A stretch of DNA of 64,000 nucleotides from Chamaea fasciata (Eukaryota; Chordata; Aves; Passeriformes; Sylviidae). Position numbers and translations under genes: made by a program. The DNA lies in NCBI GenBank assembly GCA_029207755.1, contig JARCOQ010000004.1:35070560-35134559 (forward strand). The letters are read 5' to 3'. The notes under the pieces were generated by a model that did not search any database, was not told the origin of the DNA, and saw only the letters and a program-made list of their open reading frames with translations. This document shows positions 26,704 to 40,666 of the stretch, one piece after another (the first letter of the stretch is position 1; every line of letters begins with the position of its first letter).

Positions 26704-27612
26704 AATAACAGAATGGTTAGAGCTGGCAGAGTCCAGAAGACCCTTGACGATAAATCTCTTGCTCAAAATAGGGTCACCTGCAGCAGGTTGTTGAAGACTG
26801 AGACCAGTTATGTTTCGCTTAACTCAATGGAAACTCAAAAAGTTCTCTGGGCACCTAGTTTTAATGTTAATTACCTCCAGAGTAGAAAAATATTCTCCAA
26901 TCTTCAAAAGGAATTTCCTGTCTTCCAGTTTGTGCCCTGTCACTGGGAATTGCTGGTTGTGTTGCTTTCTTCTGTATTCCACCAGGAATTTGTGAATAGT
27001 GACAAAATCTCCCTGCATCCTCTCTTGTCTGTCCCTAAACAGTTCCAGCTCTCACAGGCTCTCTCCTTGCATGAAAGATCTTCATGTGCCTCAGTTATCA
27101 CTGTGTTCATTTTCTGGGTTTACTCCAATATGTTCATTTCTATCCAGTACTGGAAAGTCAACACCTGGACAAAAGCCAAAAAAAGCCAAAAAAGCCAAAA
27201 GCACTTTTTTTGTGTTTCAACACTGCTGACCAGAGAGAAAGATTCAACTCCTTCAACCTCTTGGTGACTCTTTGCACAGGAGGTTTTTGGTATTCCTGCT
27301 CATGATGATTCTGAGTCTATCAGGTTAGTCAAACACAATTTCTTCTTTATAATTCCTTGCCAACCACTACTAATCAGCTTCACATCCTTAGTATGTTCAT
27401 GAATTACTCTACTTGTGGGTATTGAGACTCATATTCCAAGGAGTCAAGATGAGACTGATAAAACTTTAGCTCCTTTAGCTTTTCTTTAGCCTTATTTGAA
27501 GAGTTGACTTTTACGTCCTTTCTTAAGGAGAAAATCTTCCACAATTACATTGACCCTTTAGAGATCCTTTTTGGAGTGTCCTGGCGATGACTTCTGGCTT
27601 CCCCTGTGCTAG
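26704..27612 (-). mobile_element. CR1 LINE, 5'-truncated, minus strand
   Basis: On the minus strand this runs from within RT coding sequence near 27612 to a CR1 3' end at 26704 (AACAGAATGGTTAGAG on the plus strand, a decayed octamer plus the first 3' UTR bases). Recognisable blocks include LCLTNLI in RT (around 27320-27340), the region of the RT C-terminus, and the final ORF2 segment with TTCCTGTCTTCCAGTTTGTGCCC (plus strand). It is more diverged than the copies at 6.2 and 57 kb. It carries an A-rich local expansion (GCCAAAAAA units) at 27174-27202. The 188-codon plus-strand open frame here is antisense to the element and is not a gene. Confidence 0.8.
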
Positions 27613-28039
27613 TGGTGGCAAAGAATGAAAGTAAAAGCTTTCTGAAATATATCAGAAAACAGAAAAATTTAAAAATATTTAAGACTTCACATGACTGCCC
27701 ATATTGACTTACAAAATATAATTAAGAAGCTGGTATGAGTGTATTTCTTTAGGGGAAAGTAGGCTTTCTAAAACTGCAAAATTTTTAATGAAGATTGTCT
27801 TTTCATTGGATTAATGAAATTGAAATTTTGTCTTGGCTTAGAGAAAAGTTTAGAAGGAAAATGCTCTGGAATGAGTATGCCTCTACAAAAGATTTCCTAC
27901 AATCCCTGTCAATATGAGATTAACATTTGTGGATGAAAGTGAAAAAAACCCAACCATTTATTGACAAACAGAGTGTCCACATGGCATGGAAAATAAAAAA
28001 AAATAATAAATGCTGATATTGAATTGTCCCAACTCACCT
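27613..28039. other. AT-rich sequence, nothing recognised
   Basis: This is a short unique-looking interval between a CR1 and the C22 run. Confidence 0.5.
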
Positions 28040-28061
28040 CCCCCCCCCCCCCCCCCCCCCC
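28040..28061 (+). repeat. C22 homopolymer
   Basis: There are 22 consecutive cytosines, preceded by ACCT and followed by ATATCC. Such a run can form a G-quadruplex on the minus strand and an i-motif on the plus strand. It is also error-prone in sequencing, so its exact length is doubtful. Confidence 0.9.
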
Positions 28062-28650
28062 ATATCCACACTGGAACAAAAGAAAAAATGCAAATGCCAA
28101 GGAAAGGAAAAAACCACAATGGTCACAACATGGTGGGGAGGAAAAATAAAATGGTGCTGGCTCCTGTCTCAGGGAAGGAAGAAAAACAAAGGGCTCAAGC
28201 AGCAGCTTGGACAAAACAGATGAGAACCTGGTGAAGCTCTGGCATGGGTCCGCTCTTCACAGCAGATGAAGCTGGTAGATTTGGTGTCCTTTCTCTTATT
28301 GGTTTGGCTTTTCCATGTTCTGCGGCTGGGACAGAGCAGCCCCTCAGTGTCCTGCCAGTCCCTGGACATTGGTGCGCCGTTGGTTGTCCTCTTTGACCTC
28401 AGACCAAAACCAAAACAAGCAGTTCACTTTGCAAAAGGGCCTCTGAAGGATTGCTGCCACAGTCTCCAAGGCCAGGGAAACGGAAAAAAACCTTATTGCC
28501 TAAGCTAACAAAACATAAACTGTCCAAGGAAAAAAAAAAAAAAATAGGAGGAAGGAGTCCACCCAGCACCATAAATTCCTGTGGAGTGAGGCTTTGAAAA
28601 AAGCTTGTGCAAGAACCCCAAGGCTCCCTGCTCCCCCAGAGCCACCCTAA
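28062..28650. other. GC-richer block of unknown origin
   Basis: This block is clearly richer in G and C than its surroundings, has several CpG sites (for example TGCGCCGTTGG near 28371) and contains an A15 run at 28530-28544. It has no long frame with a recognised product. On the minus strand a CCAATAAGAG sequence lies near 28300. It could be an unrecognised LTR or another mobile element, or a small regulatory region. Confidence 0.35.
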
Positions 28651-30049
28651 TGCTACAGTAACATTTTGTCATTATGAAGAAAAGAGATTTATATAAGCAA
28701 AGCTGTTCTCTTTAAATAGTCCTATTAAATTGTGTAAGCTTATTAATGAATCCTTGTAATTTCAATTATATCTTGGGCAACAAGTTTACAATTATTCTTT
28801 GTAGGGTTTGTTTGTATGTTTGTTTGTTTGTTCATTTTAGCAAAGTATATTCAATTTATTTCCTAATATTTGGTGAACATGAACTTTGAGGTTCTTAATC
28901 TTTTCTATGGAAATATAAGAGGTACCTGATACTCGATCAACACTGTCATGTTTAAATGTGGAGAAATCAGCTTTTTTCTTGCTGTTTCTTGTTTGTGCCC
29001 CAAAAGGTCTTGGAAGAAAATATATAAGATTATAGGAAGCTTTTCTTCCTGAAGAATACTGGTCAGATTTCTGCCTCAGAAAAATTTTAAGTTAATTACA
29101 TCTAAAAATCCCTCTAGGATATATTTTATATAAATAAATTGTGCCTGATCTTTTTCTTCATATGAATAATGGTTGAATGAGGTGACTTTTGGATTTTGTA
29201 TGCTCATATTTCCCTAACTTTGTGCTTTCTTTCTGTCCGGAGAATTGAAGGCTTCTTACTTGGCTTTATGTTACTGTGTTTATATAAATAATTTCTACAT
29301 CAATTCTCTAAGTATACAGTGAGAAGTCTTCAGCTTAACAGTGTTTTTGACACATATGTTGTCTTAGCGAAAAAGGGAAGTTTACCACATTTTGGTCTTG
29401 GGTTAAAACTAGTATGGCTTAAATGTGTCTATTTTGAAAAATTGAATAATTTTGACCCTTATATTATAGTATTAAATCTGATACATCGTTATTGCTGAGA
29501 CAATATTTTATTATGTAAGACCAGAATTAGAAATTTAGAACTAAGAATATTTTTCTATTTTTGAGATGCAGTATCATGTTAGATACAGGGCTGGATCTTA
29601 GCTCAGCTGTATTTGAAAACACTAAATGACTAAATCTCTTCAAAAAAGGGTGGTGTTAGGCAAAGAGATACAATAAAACCACTGTGATGGTAACAACAGA
29701 AATTTCAGATATTACAGGAAGCTTGAGTGAACTACAACTGAATTAGAGCTAATAGAAGGAATATGACTTATGAGAGATCTGGAGCAATAGAAATGAAGTT
29801 AATTATGTTATTAAAACTATATGTTCAAAAATAAAAACCCTGAAGCCACTAAACTTGCCAGCTTATAGATACTAAATTCCCTAAACATCAAAAGCATGAT
29901 GAATCTTGCTGAGTTCAATGCAAATCTATTTATTGCCATTTGTAATGGTTGGATTTTGCCCATGCACAATAAAGCAAATTCTCAAAAGATCTAGGTAGCT
30001 GCAGCTTTCAGGAGGACTAATCTTTGTTTTTGTTTTCTCTATTAAAAAT
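28651..30049. other. AT-rich sequence, nothing recognised
   Basis: About 1.4 kb of unique-looking sequence contains a short (GTTT)n-like tract at 28808-28835. No gene or transposon was recognised. Confidence 0.5.
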
Positions 30050-30474
30050 AATAGAATCCTGGAGTGGGTTGGGTCAGATGAGACCTTGGAGATTATCTAG
30101 TTTCAAACCCCCTGCTATGGATAGGGAACCCAACCAACCTGGCCTTGAACACTTCCAGGGATGGGGCATCCACAGCTTCACTGGGTAACCTGTGCCAGTC
30201 CCCAACAACCCTTTACAGTGAAAAATTTCTTCCTAATTTCTGACCTAAATCTGTCCTCTGTTAATTTGAAGCAATCACCCCTTGTCCTATCGTTCTATGT
30301 CCTTTTCAAAATTCCCTCTCCAGCTTACTTGTAGTCCTTTTAAGTACTGGAATATGCTTTATGGTTTCCCTGGGCCCTTCTCATCTCCAGGCTGAACAAC
30401 CCTGACTCCCTCAGTCTGTCTCCATACCAGAGGTGCTCCTTAAAGGCCCTCTTCTGGATTCAGTTCAGAAGGTA
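30050..30474 (-). mobile_element. CR1 LINE 3' end, minus strand
   Basis: This is a clear avian CR1 3' end in reverse orientation. On the plus strand it begins ATAGAATCCTGGAGTGGGTTG. It continues through CCTGGCCTTGAACACTTCC, then CACCCCTTGTCCTATCG, and ends near CCCTCTTCTGGATTC. It is truncated in the last part of ORF2 and is one of the better preserved CR1 pieces in the window. It differs in subfamily from the 6.2 and 57 kb copies, because its 3' UTR is different. Confidence 0.93.
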
Positions 30475-30830
30475 AGTGTATGGATGCATAAGTATGGTAC
30501 CAATATATATAGTTCCCTCTTGCAGACGAAAGCTCTGTAATGGCACACACAGACAGAAATTATATCACGTATCATTTTGAAGTGTTCTGGATTTTCTGTT
30601 GGTTGACATCTCCATGTAAAATCAAGAACATGGCTCATGGTAAATGCATAAAGTAGTACAATAATTCTCTGAGTATCAGCTCTCCACCCTTGACAGACTT
30701 TTCACCTAGACAAGAGAATGGTTCTAATACCATGTAAAAGTGAAGCTGCTTGATTCTTTCACTCTTAGATGAAGACTTATGTATGATGTAAGTGTAGTTC
30801 CAAGTGCTGCCCAATTAACACTTCATGGGA

Positions 30831-30970
30831 ATCACAGAATCCCTGTTCAAGCAGAGTCCTCCTAGAGCATGTGGCATAGGAGTACATCCAGAGAGTTCTT
30901 GAATATTTACAGCAAGGGTCATCTGCATAGGAAAGTTCTTCCTCATATTCAGGTGGATCTTCCAGAACAT
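30831..30970 (-). mobile_element. CR1 LINE 3' end fragment, minus strand
   Basis: It starts with CACAGAAT at 30833-30840, the reverse complement of the CR1 terminal octamer. Diverged CR1 3' sequence follows: GTCCTCCTAGAGCATGTGGCA, then TTCTTCCTCATATTCAGGTGG. It lies about 360 bp from the previous CR1 end, in the same orientation, but has its own terminus. It is therefore probably a separate, older insertion. Confidence 0.75.
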
Positions 30971-33900
30971 TGATTTATACTCAAAAAAGTAATTTTGGAA
31001 AATAATGTTTTGAAACACATCTTTAGAAATCGTTAGAAATTCTATTTTTTAAAAAAGGGTAAAATTTTAAAAAACTGTAGGATAAAGACAAAACTATGCT
31101 GATTTCAGAAGCTGTCTTATTAAGAACAGGAATAAGTTTGTAAAAATATGGAGCATATTAGTACTGCAGTGCACTAGAACCTCATCTGATCATCAACCTG
31201 AGAAAGAATGTAAAATAAATAGTAGCTATGGGAGGGTAAAAAACTTGCATATGAGCAGTTGTCTTGGTATAATTCCATCTTGAAAGTACTCCACAGAAAC
31301 TTGTTACCTGTGACCATTTGTGTCTCCTAATTACTCTGCTCAACCTTACCTCTTTTCCAAGCCAGTATAATTTGAAATCTGGAAACTTTTGTTTCCCAGG
31401 GAGTCCTCCTTGTAAAAGCCATTCCTTGAGCTGCGCATGGTCCAGGAAAGCTGTCAGACTTACCATTGAAGTGCCATGTGACTGACTGTCTTTATGCAGT
31501 GGGTAGAAAGTGTCACAAAAGAATATCATATTAGGAAACGCATACTTTCTCAATCAAAGGGAATTGCAGTGTTGATAGTAAGCTAAAATTTTCTTGGGCA
31601 ATATTCAATAGTTCAGAAGTTTGACAGATGAAGGGGATAATAAGAAATTTTAACAGCTACAAACGCATACGATGTCCTTTAGAATAGAAAATGTCACATT
31701 TTCTGAGTTATTTTTATATGTCTCAGAAAGCAGCACTTAATCTGTTTCCTAAAATATCATGCCAAAGTGCTTGAGTATCCTCCATGATGAAAATATTGTA
31801 CAAATGAAAATATTTTCATCTCAGAAGTGAAAATACCAAAGAGGAGGCTTTTCTTTCAGACATAAGATACTTTAGACTTAAAGGTCTGGACTATCCTGTA
31901 ACTGAAGATTTAATTAAAGTTTTATTAAGTGCACTATGCAAAGGAACATGTGAAATGTTCGATTCATGTAAATATATTTTTTTTAATTGCCTTTAGGGCA
32001 GCATCACTACTTTTACTGGTAGAAGGCTTATACCATTGCCTCACATATTTTGGATAAACCCCACAGTATATTTCTACTAAATAAAATCTGGGTATCCTCC
32101 CATGATGCACAATCCTGCATGTGTATATTCAATACTACTTAAAGAAACAGTGTTCTTAAAAGTGCCAGGTTAGCATGATGGGATGCAAAAGCCATACTCA
32201 GTGTGAACAGTCAAAAATGCATATACAGGCAAGGTGACAGATCTGACACTAGCTTTTGAAAACTGATGGTTTCAGGTGTGTAAAATGGAAACGATTTTCC
32301 TCCATTTATTACCACCATGTGGAAGAAGGAAAAAAAATCCCAAGTAAAAAATGCTGATCCAAAACATGAGAAAGGGCTTGCAGCAGCTTTTGCCACGTGG
32401 CATATGTGTCTTTGAAGTGTGAGGCAGACATGTCACACACCTTTCTTTGAACTGAGATTTTGCAGAAGGTAGTGGTGACATGGCACAGCTTGGTGGCTTT
32501 CCACTGCTGAAGCTGCAGGTATGTGACATGCCTGTTCCTCCACCAATGTGTCACACAGCTCTGCGCGTTCCCACTGTCTTTGTTTTTGGAGTACAGCCTC
32601 TGACAACAAACACAATTGATGAGCAGAGACAGCACAGAGATAATATATGTAATATGTGACATTAGGGTGTCCAAATCCATGTTGCAGGCTTTCATATTAT
32701 AAGAAAGGATGTTTTACCTTGAGCAAAGGAATAAATTTTATGTATTAGTTCCAGGTGTGTTTGTGCCATCTGCTGTTATCAGACATGTCAAGAGATACAT
32801 CCTTTGCAAAATACAGTTCCTGCTTGAGGCAAGGGACACAACTTCAGGTAACAAAATAACTGGGAAGCTTATTTTTTGTAAATTGTGTGAATCAAACATT
32901 TTCCAGTTGAATACATCCATATGTAGAAACCAATATATTCACTATTATTTAATGAAACACTATTGCATGTGTTTGCTAATTCTTCTCAGAGGTTTTCATT
33001 CATTTCATACATTTAATTGTAGAGGAAAGTAAATTATATATGTTGCTTAACCTTTTGTAAAAGGAGAAGAATCCTTTAGCTTTGGAAGTGGTAAAAGGTT
33101 TCTAGGGAGGAAGGTACACTTTAGCTAAACAAAAGACTACTAGTTTTGTAATTATCTTTGTAGTACTACTTTGGATATGCTTGAAACATTTACCTTAGAG
33201 TAAGTGCCATTATTTGATCTAACATACAGTGATTAATACAGAGATAATTATCAGCTTAGTAGAATGTATAGCTTACACAGAAACATTGCATTAATAGTGG
33301 CTAGATACAGCTATTTCAATATTTCACATACTAATCTCTGTAATTTTTTCTGTTAAGATTTAAACCAAAATGAATAGTTATGTGTGTGGTTTACTAGGAA
33401 GAAGTAGCGCTTATTTTTCACGTGTTATAGATATATATAATCCTAAATAAACAATTCATGCTCAAGTAAAAGTGTTACTTTCTTTTAAATTATTTATCTG
33501 AGAAGAATTTTTACCTTCTTTTTTGCTTAGTTTGTATTGCAAATCCTAAATACTGTCTTCTAATAATTTATCTGTCACCTTTCCAATTATTTCTGTTTAC
33601 TTTTACTGAAGTCACAAAGGATATTAATATGCTTTTGAAACTGGTAAAATATGCACATTGATGAAAAGCAGGTATTTTTTTAAAGCACCTGTAAGTCTTT
33701 GAACTCTATTTGGGGAGTTTTATTTGAAAATAAAAGATGACATTCTTTTGTTTCTAGGGGTGGAAAAAAGCACAGAGCATTGCTTATTGTTTGCATTATG
33801 AAGGTTATATTCTACTCATTTATGTATGGCAGTGCAAAGCAGATCTTGTGGGTCAGCAGTGACTTTCATCTTCTGTTGGATAGAAAATAGCCTTGCCTGG

Positions 33901-36900
33901 CTTAGAACAGAAGCCGTGTCTTGTTCCTCTAACCAATAAGTCTCCAAACTCAGAAAAAGTATAATGAAAATAATACTGCACACAGAAAAAAAAAAAAAAG
34001 CACACAGTGTGAAGCTGCTGTGCTTTCCCATTTTCTGATCAATACAGATTGCTGTATGTATGGGCTGTTTTTAGGGGATATCCTGTCCATTTCCCACATA
34101 AGCGTAAGTTCCTTTTTCTGTATTTATGTTGGTGCTGATTGTGTCGTCAGCTGGGCCAAAGATCATGCATCTTAATATTAATAGTTTTATTTTTATTCAC
34201 CCATTTCTTGTATTCATCTTCTTCTTCTTGAAGTAGTCAAGAATGACAGAAACATGAATGAAATGATAAGAAGAAATTCATTAACCAAGTTTTTTTTTTA
34301 AGTAAACAAACCAGGAGTAAGTGAATGAAATTAGCAGCTAACACCTAAAAAAAAGCAAAGGTGGAATAAATTTTCAATACAGCATTTGATGAGACTTTTT
34401 TTCCCAGGTTAAAAAGCAAGAGCACAAACTCATGAAAGAAGTAAAGGCTGTTAAGCAAAATGAAAATTTTGTCTCTCATATTCTTGACACTGAAACTTCC
34501 ATGAGAGTTTGCTGAAGGAAATATTATATGCTTTCCCTTCTTCCTTAGACATCTGTTTTTGGTCACTGGATAGTGGTCTGGATGGAACTCTAAAAATATG
34601 AAACATTTTTTTGTTCTTAGATGTAAAGATTTTTCACACTTCTTTACTAATATATTTCAACTTTCAAGCTAGAAACTCCAGAAGGTCTTTTTGTCCCACT
34701 CACGACTGAGTTCTAGTCTTCTGTGGTGGGAATTGCTGATATGAGTGTCAATCCAAACCATTTCTGATAGTAATTTCATACAGTGTTCTTGCTCAAAGAA
34801 TTGAATTGAGACTATAAGCTTAGCACATTTGAAAGACTATGAGACAGGTAATTTTAATTAAAAAATAAAATATAACACTATATTCAGACTCCTAAGTCAA
34901 AAAAATAATAAAGAAAGGGAGTAAAATAGGAAAACATTTTTGCATATACATACCTTCTTTTTTTTAGAATGTTTTCTAATGTTCTGCTGATGCATATAAC
35001 TTTTTATATCATCACATGCAGTGGAATATTTATGCGGATTATTACTAAGGAAAAAGCATTTTAATATATCAAAAATTTAGGGCTGACTTCGAATTTTGGG
35101 TGGAACATCTTTTTTTCAGCTATTTTTGTTTTTTACAATTTACAATCAGCTAAATTTTTGAGGAGTAATATTTCCTAAATAAAGAGAAATTTCTCTTTTC
35201 CTCCGTCCACTCCACTTCATGAGCCACGTGTTAAGCAGTTGACTAAATTGACTAAAAATCTTGTTCTTCATATTAAAATCTTTGTTAATATTGCAGCATT
35301 CATTTGATTTGATTGCTCAGTAAGAAACAAGAAAAAACTTGACTCAAATATTTACTTCTCTCCTTGGGAAAGAAATGTTGTCTAGAAATTCTCAAATTAC
35401 AAAATGTTACTGATGTTTTGGGTCTGAAATCAGATTTTATATATTTGTCCTTGCAACAAAAATGCTCTATAATTTTAGCCAGTTTTATAACCTGGAAGTG
35501 TTTTCCTACTTGGGTTCAAAACCTGAATTGAGTTCTTACATGGAGTCACTTTTATGCTCATGCTTAGTTTATAGTAGAGCAGAGTACAGCACAGGGTATA
35601 AAAACTGGTAATCGTGTAGAAAAATAATTTCTATATAAGCTGTAGGAAGTTTATAAACAATTAATGTCCCATTACTTTGCCATGTTGAGTATAGAAAAAG
35701 GATTTTAAATGGATTAGCTAAGGACTCAATGACATTAAAAATCTTTCTTACCTAAACGGATCTCTATAGTTTACGTTACAGTATCAGTGGAAGAATCACT
35801 TTCATATGTGCGACTTCTCAGTGCCAGTGACAGCTTTGGAAAACATTAAACTGTGTCTTTCTCTGTCTCCACATAACTAAGTTCATAGTCTCAAAGGGGT
35901 ACATATAAAACTCAGGTTTTTGATCCACATTTTTTGTTTATGGATCTGTTCTTGTAAATACAAATATTATTTTTTTGTACACTCTGTAGAAACAAACAGA
36001 TGGAAAAATCCCAGGGATTATTCAGTGGCACATGTGAGAATGAGTGTATTTTCAGTAATACTACTCATAAAGGGGTGTTTTAAGTAAAGTTAAAGTCAGG
36101 AACTGTTATTGTGATATTCTGTGGGCATTTTGCCATACACATGTGTTATCTGCTACATTAAGTGCTGAAAGTTTGAATGGCCATTTACTTAACTAAAGAA
36201 CTAGTTATGTAACATGTATAATTTCATTTAGCTCATTCTTAGCTATGTAAGGTAAGTACTTGTGATGTCTATGTACTCATTGCATATAAGTTCCCACAGA
36301 GTGTTACCACCCCTTTCTCCTCTGCCTACATTTCTCCTTCCCTCCCTACCACCTCCCACTCCAGGTTTCACCCAGAACAGCATTTACATCTGTGCTTTAC
36401 TCATTGTTTTCTTGTTTGTTTGGTTGGTTGGTTCATTTTTAAGAAGCATACTTACTGAAGTGCGTCTTGAGCAGGCTTTTGAACCTGAGTGGATGATAAA
36501 GGTCGTTCTTGAACAAGGATGCCTTTTCAGTTCATCACCCTGAGGGCCATTATCTGATGATATTTAAGCACATTGCTGCTCTTTATGTTGAGTAAACCAC
36601 TAAAATCAGGGTGTAAATCCTTAATCCTAGTAAATATTGAGATTTTCTAAATTCCTTCTGAGTTGTTAGGATTGATACTATTATCCATGCATCACTTTAC
36701 ATAATCCTAATTTCCTAGAGCAGATACTATTCTGCACGCTGAACAATTGCTTAGGTTCATACACATATGAAAAGAATTACAATTTTAGGATAACCTTCAC
36801 TCAAAGAATGTTAATAATATAAAAAAATATATCTGAAGAGAATTCTAATATAGTAAGTCTACGTGTGTGATGCATACTACATATAAATGTTAAGTTATAC

Positions 36901-39900
36901 TGCAAGTGCAATCATTGCAATATTCAGGATTTAATTTTCTACTGGAACTGCTCATATTGTTTCAAATGTTTCTCCACATGTAAAAGATTTCTATTAATAA
37001 TTAGTTGCTTGATTTTTAGTTTTCCCAATATGTGCAGGCTCCACACTTTTATCCTCTGTATTTTTCATAGTGTGCGTATACTCCCATTCCACATATCAGA
37101 ACAGGAATTTTTAAATGGGTTTATTCGACTCACAGATTTATTTTTTGGGGACATTACACATGTAGACATGCCTAGTGTAGCACCAAGCAACTAAATTCTG
37201 CAATAGAAGTCCATGCACACATTATTAGTCCAATTGCAGGAAGATTTGAAGCAAAAGAGTGTTAGCTCAGCATAATGAATGTCTGCCAGCCATTTTTTTA
37301 TAATGACTAGCTGCAGCTCTTATTGTATGTCAAACCTTATGCTGTGCTATACTGTTAGCTTTCTTGTTTGGCACAATCAAATGATGTAATGTATCCCTAG
37401 AAGTCTAGCTGGATCAAAGGGATATACAACAGGGTGGGTTTTTTTTCTGCCAGTAGTATTGTTGCATATTTTGCTAAAATTATAGTGTGAGCTATAACAA
37501 ACACATGATCACTTATCATTTATAATTCACTATTCCTGCTACGCAGTAAAGACACTGCAAGAATGGACAGCTTTGATTGCCACGGAAGGAATGTTTAGAT
37601 ATTAAGTAGACCAGTGGGTGTTCAAAAATCCCTTCATAATTGTAATATTGACCTGTGCTCATTAACAGAAAGAATCAGTTAAAAAGAAAGCACTTTTCTT
37701 TCTGTGTATTAATGAAATGAAATATGCTTCCTTTTCTCTTTTGTTTCCATTTTTTTTGGATTTTTTTTCCTCCAAAAGGTAAGCTAAATCAAAAACTTGA
37801 AATAAAATTTCAAGTAGTTGAAATGCAGCTCATTTAAATGCAGTTTAAGGACTCACCAGTGTTGCTTATTTCAGGCATTGTGTATGATACAGGAAGCTAG
37901 CTTATTCTTACCTCTGATGTAAAATCCACAGTCAGTGTGAAAGGACAATAGAACTATATGGTATGTGTATCAACTTTGATGATAAATGCCTTATTCCTTT
38001 TTCAGGGGATTATTAAAAGGGTTCTCTGGAGGAATAAAATTGTGGAAGTCACACATTTTATAGCTCAGGTACAAAGAGTCAGATTGTGCCAGTTGGCAAA
38101 AGTTAGCAGGAAGCTGTCACAATAAATGGCAGCAGCTGCTCATAGTTCTAAAGAGTATGTCCCAGTCAGAACTGAAAACTGATGGCATCTACATTAATAC
38201 TACCTTAATGGTCCATCTGCTGCTCCATAGGGTCCCTAGCTGCTGTATGGAGTCATAGGCATTTGACAAGCAGTCTCTGTATGCCAGACACACGTTGTGC
38301 CAAATGTTTTAGGCTGCTTCGTAACGTTCTGATCTGTCAAACTTTCCTATCATTTATCAGGCAAGGAGTTCTGAGGGGGGTTTTTTGTTTTGTTTCTGTT
38401 GGGTTTTTTAAAATTCCTACGTATCACTGTTTTTTAGTATTTGGGGCAGTAAGGAATTTGGGAAGGAAATTAATTGTGGTTATTTTTTCTTAGAGAATAA
38501 CATCAGCTGCTTGATAATCCGTATGCTATGTTAATAAAGCACTGTGATAAACCCTGTAGAGAAATCGCTAGCTGTTTGCCATATCATTTAAATCTTTTTA
38601 TTGTAGCAGGTAGAAAATTAAATACAAATAACCATAAAAGAACTAACTGTGTTTTGACAGGCTCACTAACACTCATTTGCTAAAGAGCAGTTCATTTCTA
38701 AATACACAGTTGCATAAATATTTTAAAAAGAGCATTCATACATACATATATCCATATGTGCTTAGAAATTATAGCAGTAATGTTAGCAAAAGCTGTATTT
38801 AACTAATTATGAAGTTATTCTATAAACATGGAAAAGACATTTCTTGTATATTAAGTTATAAGAGAATGTTTCTGGAGTGTTTAAGTCATGTTCCTTCTTA
38901 GCATCATTTGATCCATAATACAGGTATGATTTTAATTTATAGATGATGCATATTATAACATTCAAAGTATCAATAGAGTGAAAATTGTTTGTTAAAACTC
39001 TTCAACAAAACTCTTGTCTACAAAAGGAAAAAAGCAGAGCTGTGCAATTTCTGTTATATTGAACTATCCACTGCCTTTGGTTGTTCTATATCTTGTGAAA
39101 CAAAAAGCAAGTACCATTCTTTATTCTTTGACTGTTCCTGGAAGGCATCTTATTTCCAGTAAAACTGGAAACTTCTGCAATTTGTTTTCTGCGGTTCTAT
39201 AGCTTCAATGGAAATGCACTGTTTATTTAAATTTGCTATTTGTGGGAAAATATTTACGTTAGCACAGAAAATAATTCAGAGTATCAGCAATGATCAAGGG
39301 TATGAATGCATAAAGAGAGAGATCAGGATGTCAGCAAAAATGTCACCACTACTTTTCGCAGTACATGTTTTGATTTTTCAGCTGGATTCATTCAAATCAG
39401 CCGGGTGCTTGAAATTCCATGATACTGCTTTTTTTCAATGTTTGTTTTTGGGATTGACAGAGCCATGAACTATGGAAAATCAATGAAGGACCCTGATTCG
39501 GTTTCTGAGAAGAGCCTCAAGGTTTCTCCCATTTTCACTTTCCTTCTAGTTAGTCATGGGAAAACTGGTCAACCACAAAAAACACTAAACACTCATTATA
39601 TTGTACATGGTATCCTAAATATTTTGCATTTTTCCATACTTCAGAATATGAGTGCCTAAGGGTATTTTCTAAATCAAAAGCTGGCTTGTTCTGCCCTGCC
39701 CTGCTTCCATCAATGTATTTTCTTCCTGTATTTTCACCTCAATCCATTTCTTCTTTTCATGCCTCAATATGAATCATAGGTTAAATAGCTTCTTACACAA
39801 ATGTGTGCCTTGGCATTCAGAGTTGCATTGTGGGTCCTCAGAAGGTAAAAATGCACAAATACATAGATTCAGGCACAAAAGCATAAGTTGCAAACCAAAG

Positions 39901-40666
39901 GAAATAACATCTATAAGTAACCCAGAGCTTTTTTATAATGTATTTATATCTCTAGAATATTGCCACCAAAAGGCATCACTTCTGATTTGCAAAAATATAT
40001 AAAGCTGGTTTGAGTCAGTGGCAGGTGATTTAGATATGAGTAATAAATTTTAAGTATAAGATTCATTAGCTGCTTTTAATTCATCAAAACAAGCACCTTA
40101 GGTGGTGAATAAAATCCCAGGGTATGCCTGAGGGCCTTGGTAGCTCTTTGTCTGGGAACAAACAGTGCCTGGCAAGAATCAGAAAGCCAACAGAAAGTCC
40201 ATTTTTTCCCAATCCCAATGTCCTGGACATCAGCCTGGTTACCCATGCTCTCTGGTACCCTAAATGGGACAGCTTGGGCAGAAAGGCTGATCCTTGACAC
40301 TGTGCAAACTGAAGAAAATCACTGTAATTTTTAATGTCAGCATAGTGTGGCTTCAAAAAAGGAGCTCTCCTATGTCCCCATTAAATAAAGCATTAGAAAT
40401 TTCTGTGGTTTGAACACAGCTGGGAATGTAAGTGGCCATTCAATAGGTGGTAGGGGGGCCTCTCTGGAAAACCAATTTGTTTCTGCTCTCTAGGGCGCAC
40501 AAATAAGGATGTTCCCTGCTTTATGATCTCCATTCTCTGATAGCTGGGAGTTTATATGCTAATAGGTCAGAACTTCATGAAATCTCAGTCTCAATCTTTA
40601 TTTAATCCTCTACATCTAAAAATTTACTTTAAATGAATCAGGGAGGCTGGGTTTACACCCACACTC
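30971..40666. other. 9.7 kb of AT-rich sequence without a recognised gene or transposon
   Basis: I recognise no LINE, LTR, RNA gene or exon here. Open frames stay below about 130 codons (the longest is 32309-32695, minus strand) and show no family features. Minor tracts are an A14 run near 33986-33999 and a pyrimidine-rich stretch at 36300-36365. Confidence 0.5.

Noticed and set aside
26701..27267. 188-codon plus-strand open frame that looks free of simple sequence
   Set aside because: It is antisense to the minus-strand CR1 3' end and RT region, which explain the sequence.
32309..32695. 128-codon minus-strand open frame as a small gene or exon
   Set aside because: It shows no recognised domain, no clear splice context and many Cys/His/Trp residues typical of random frames.
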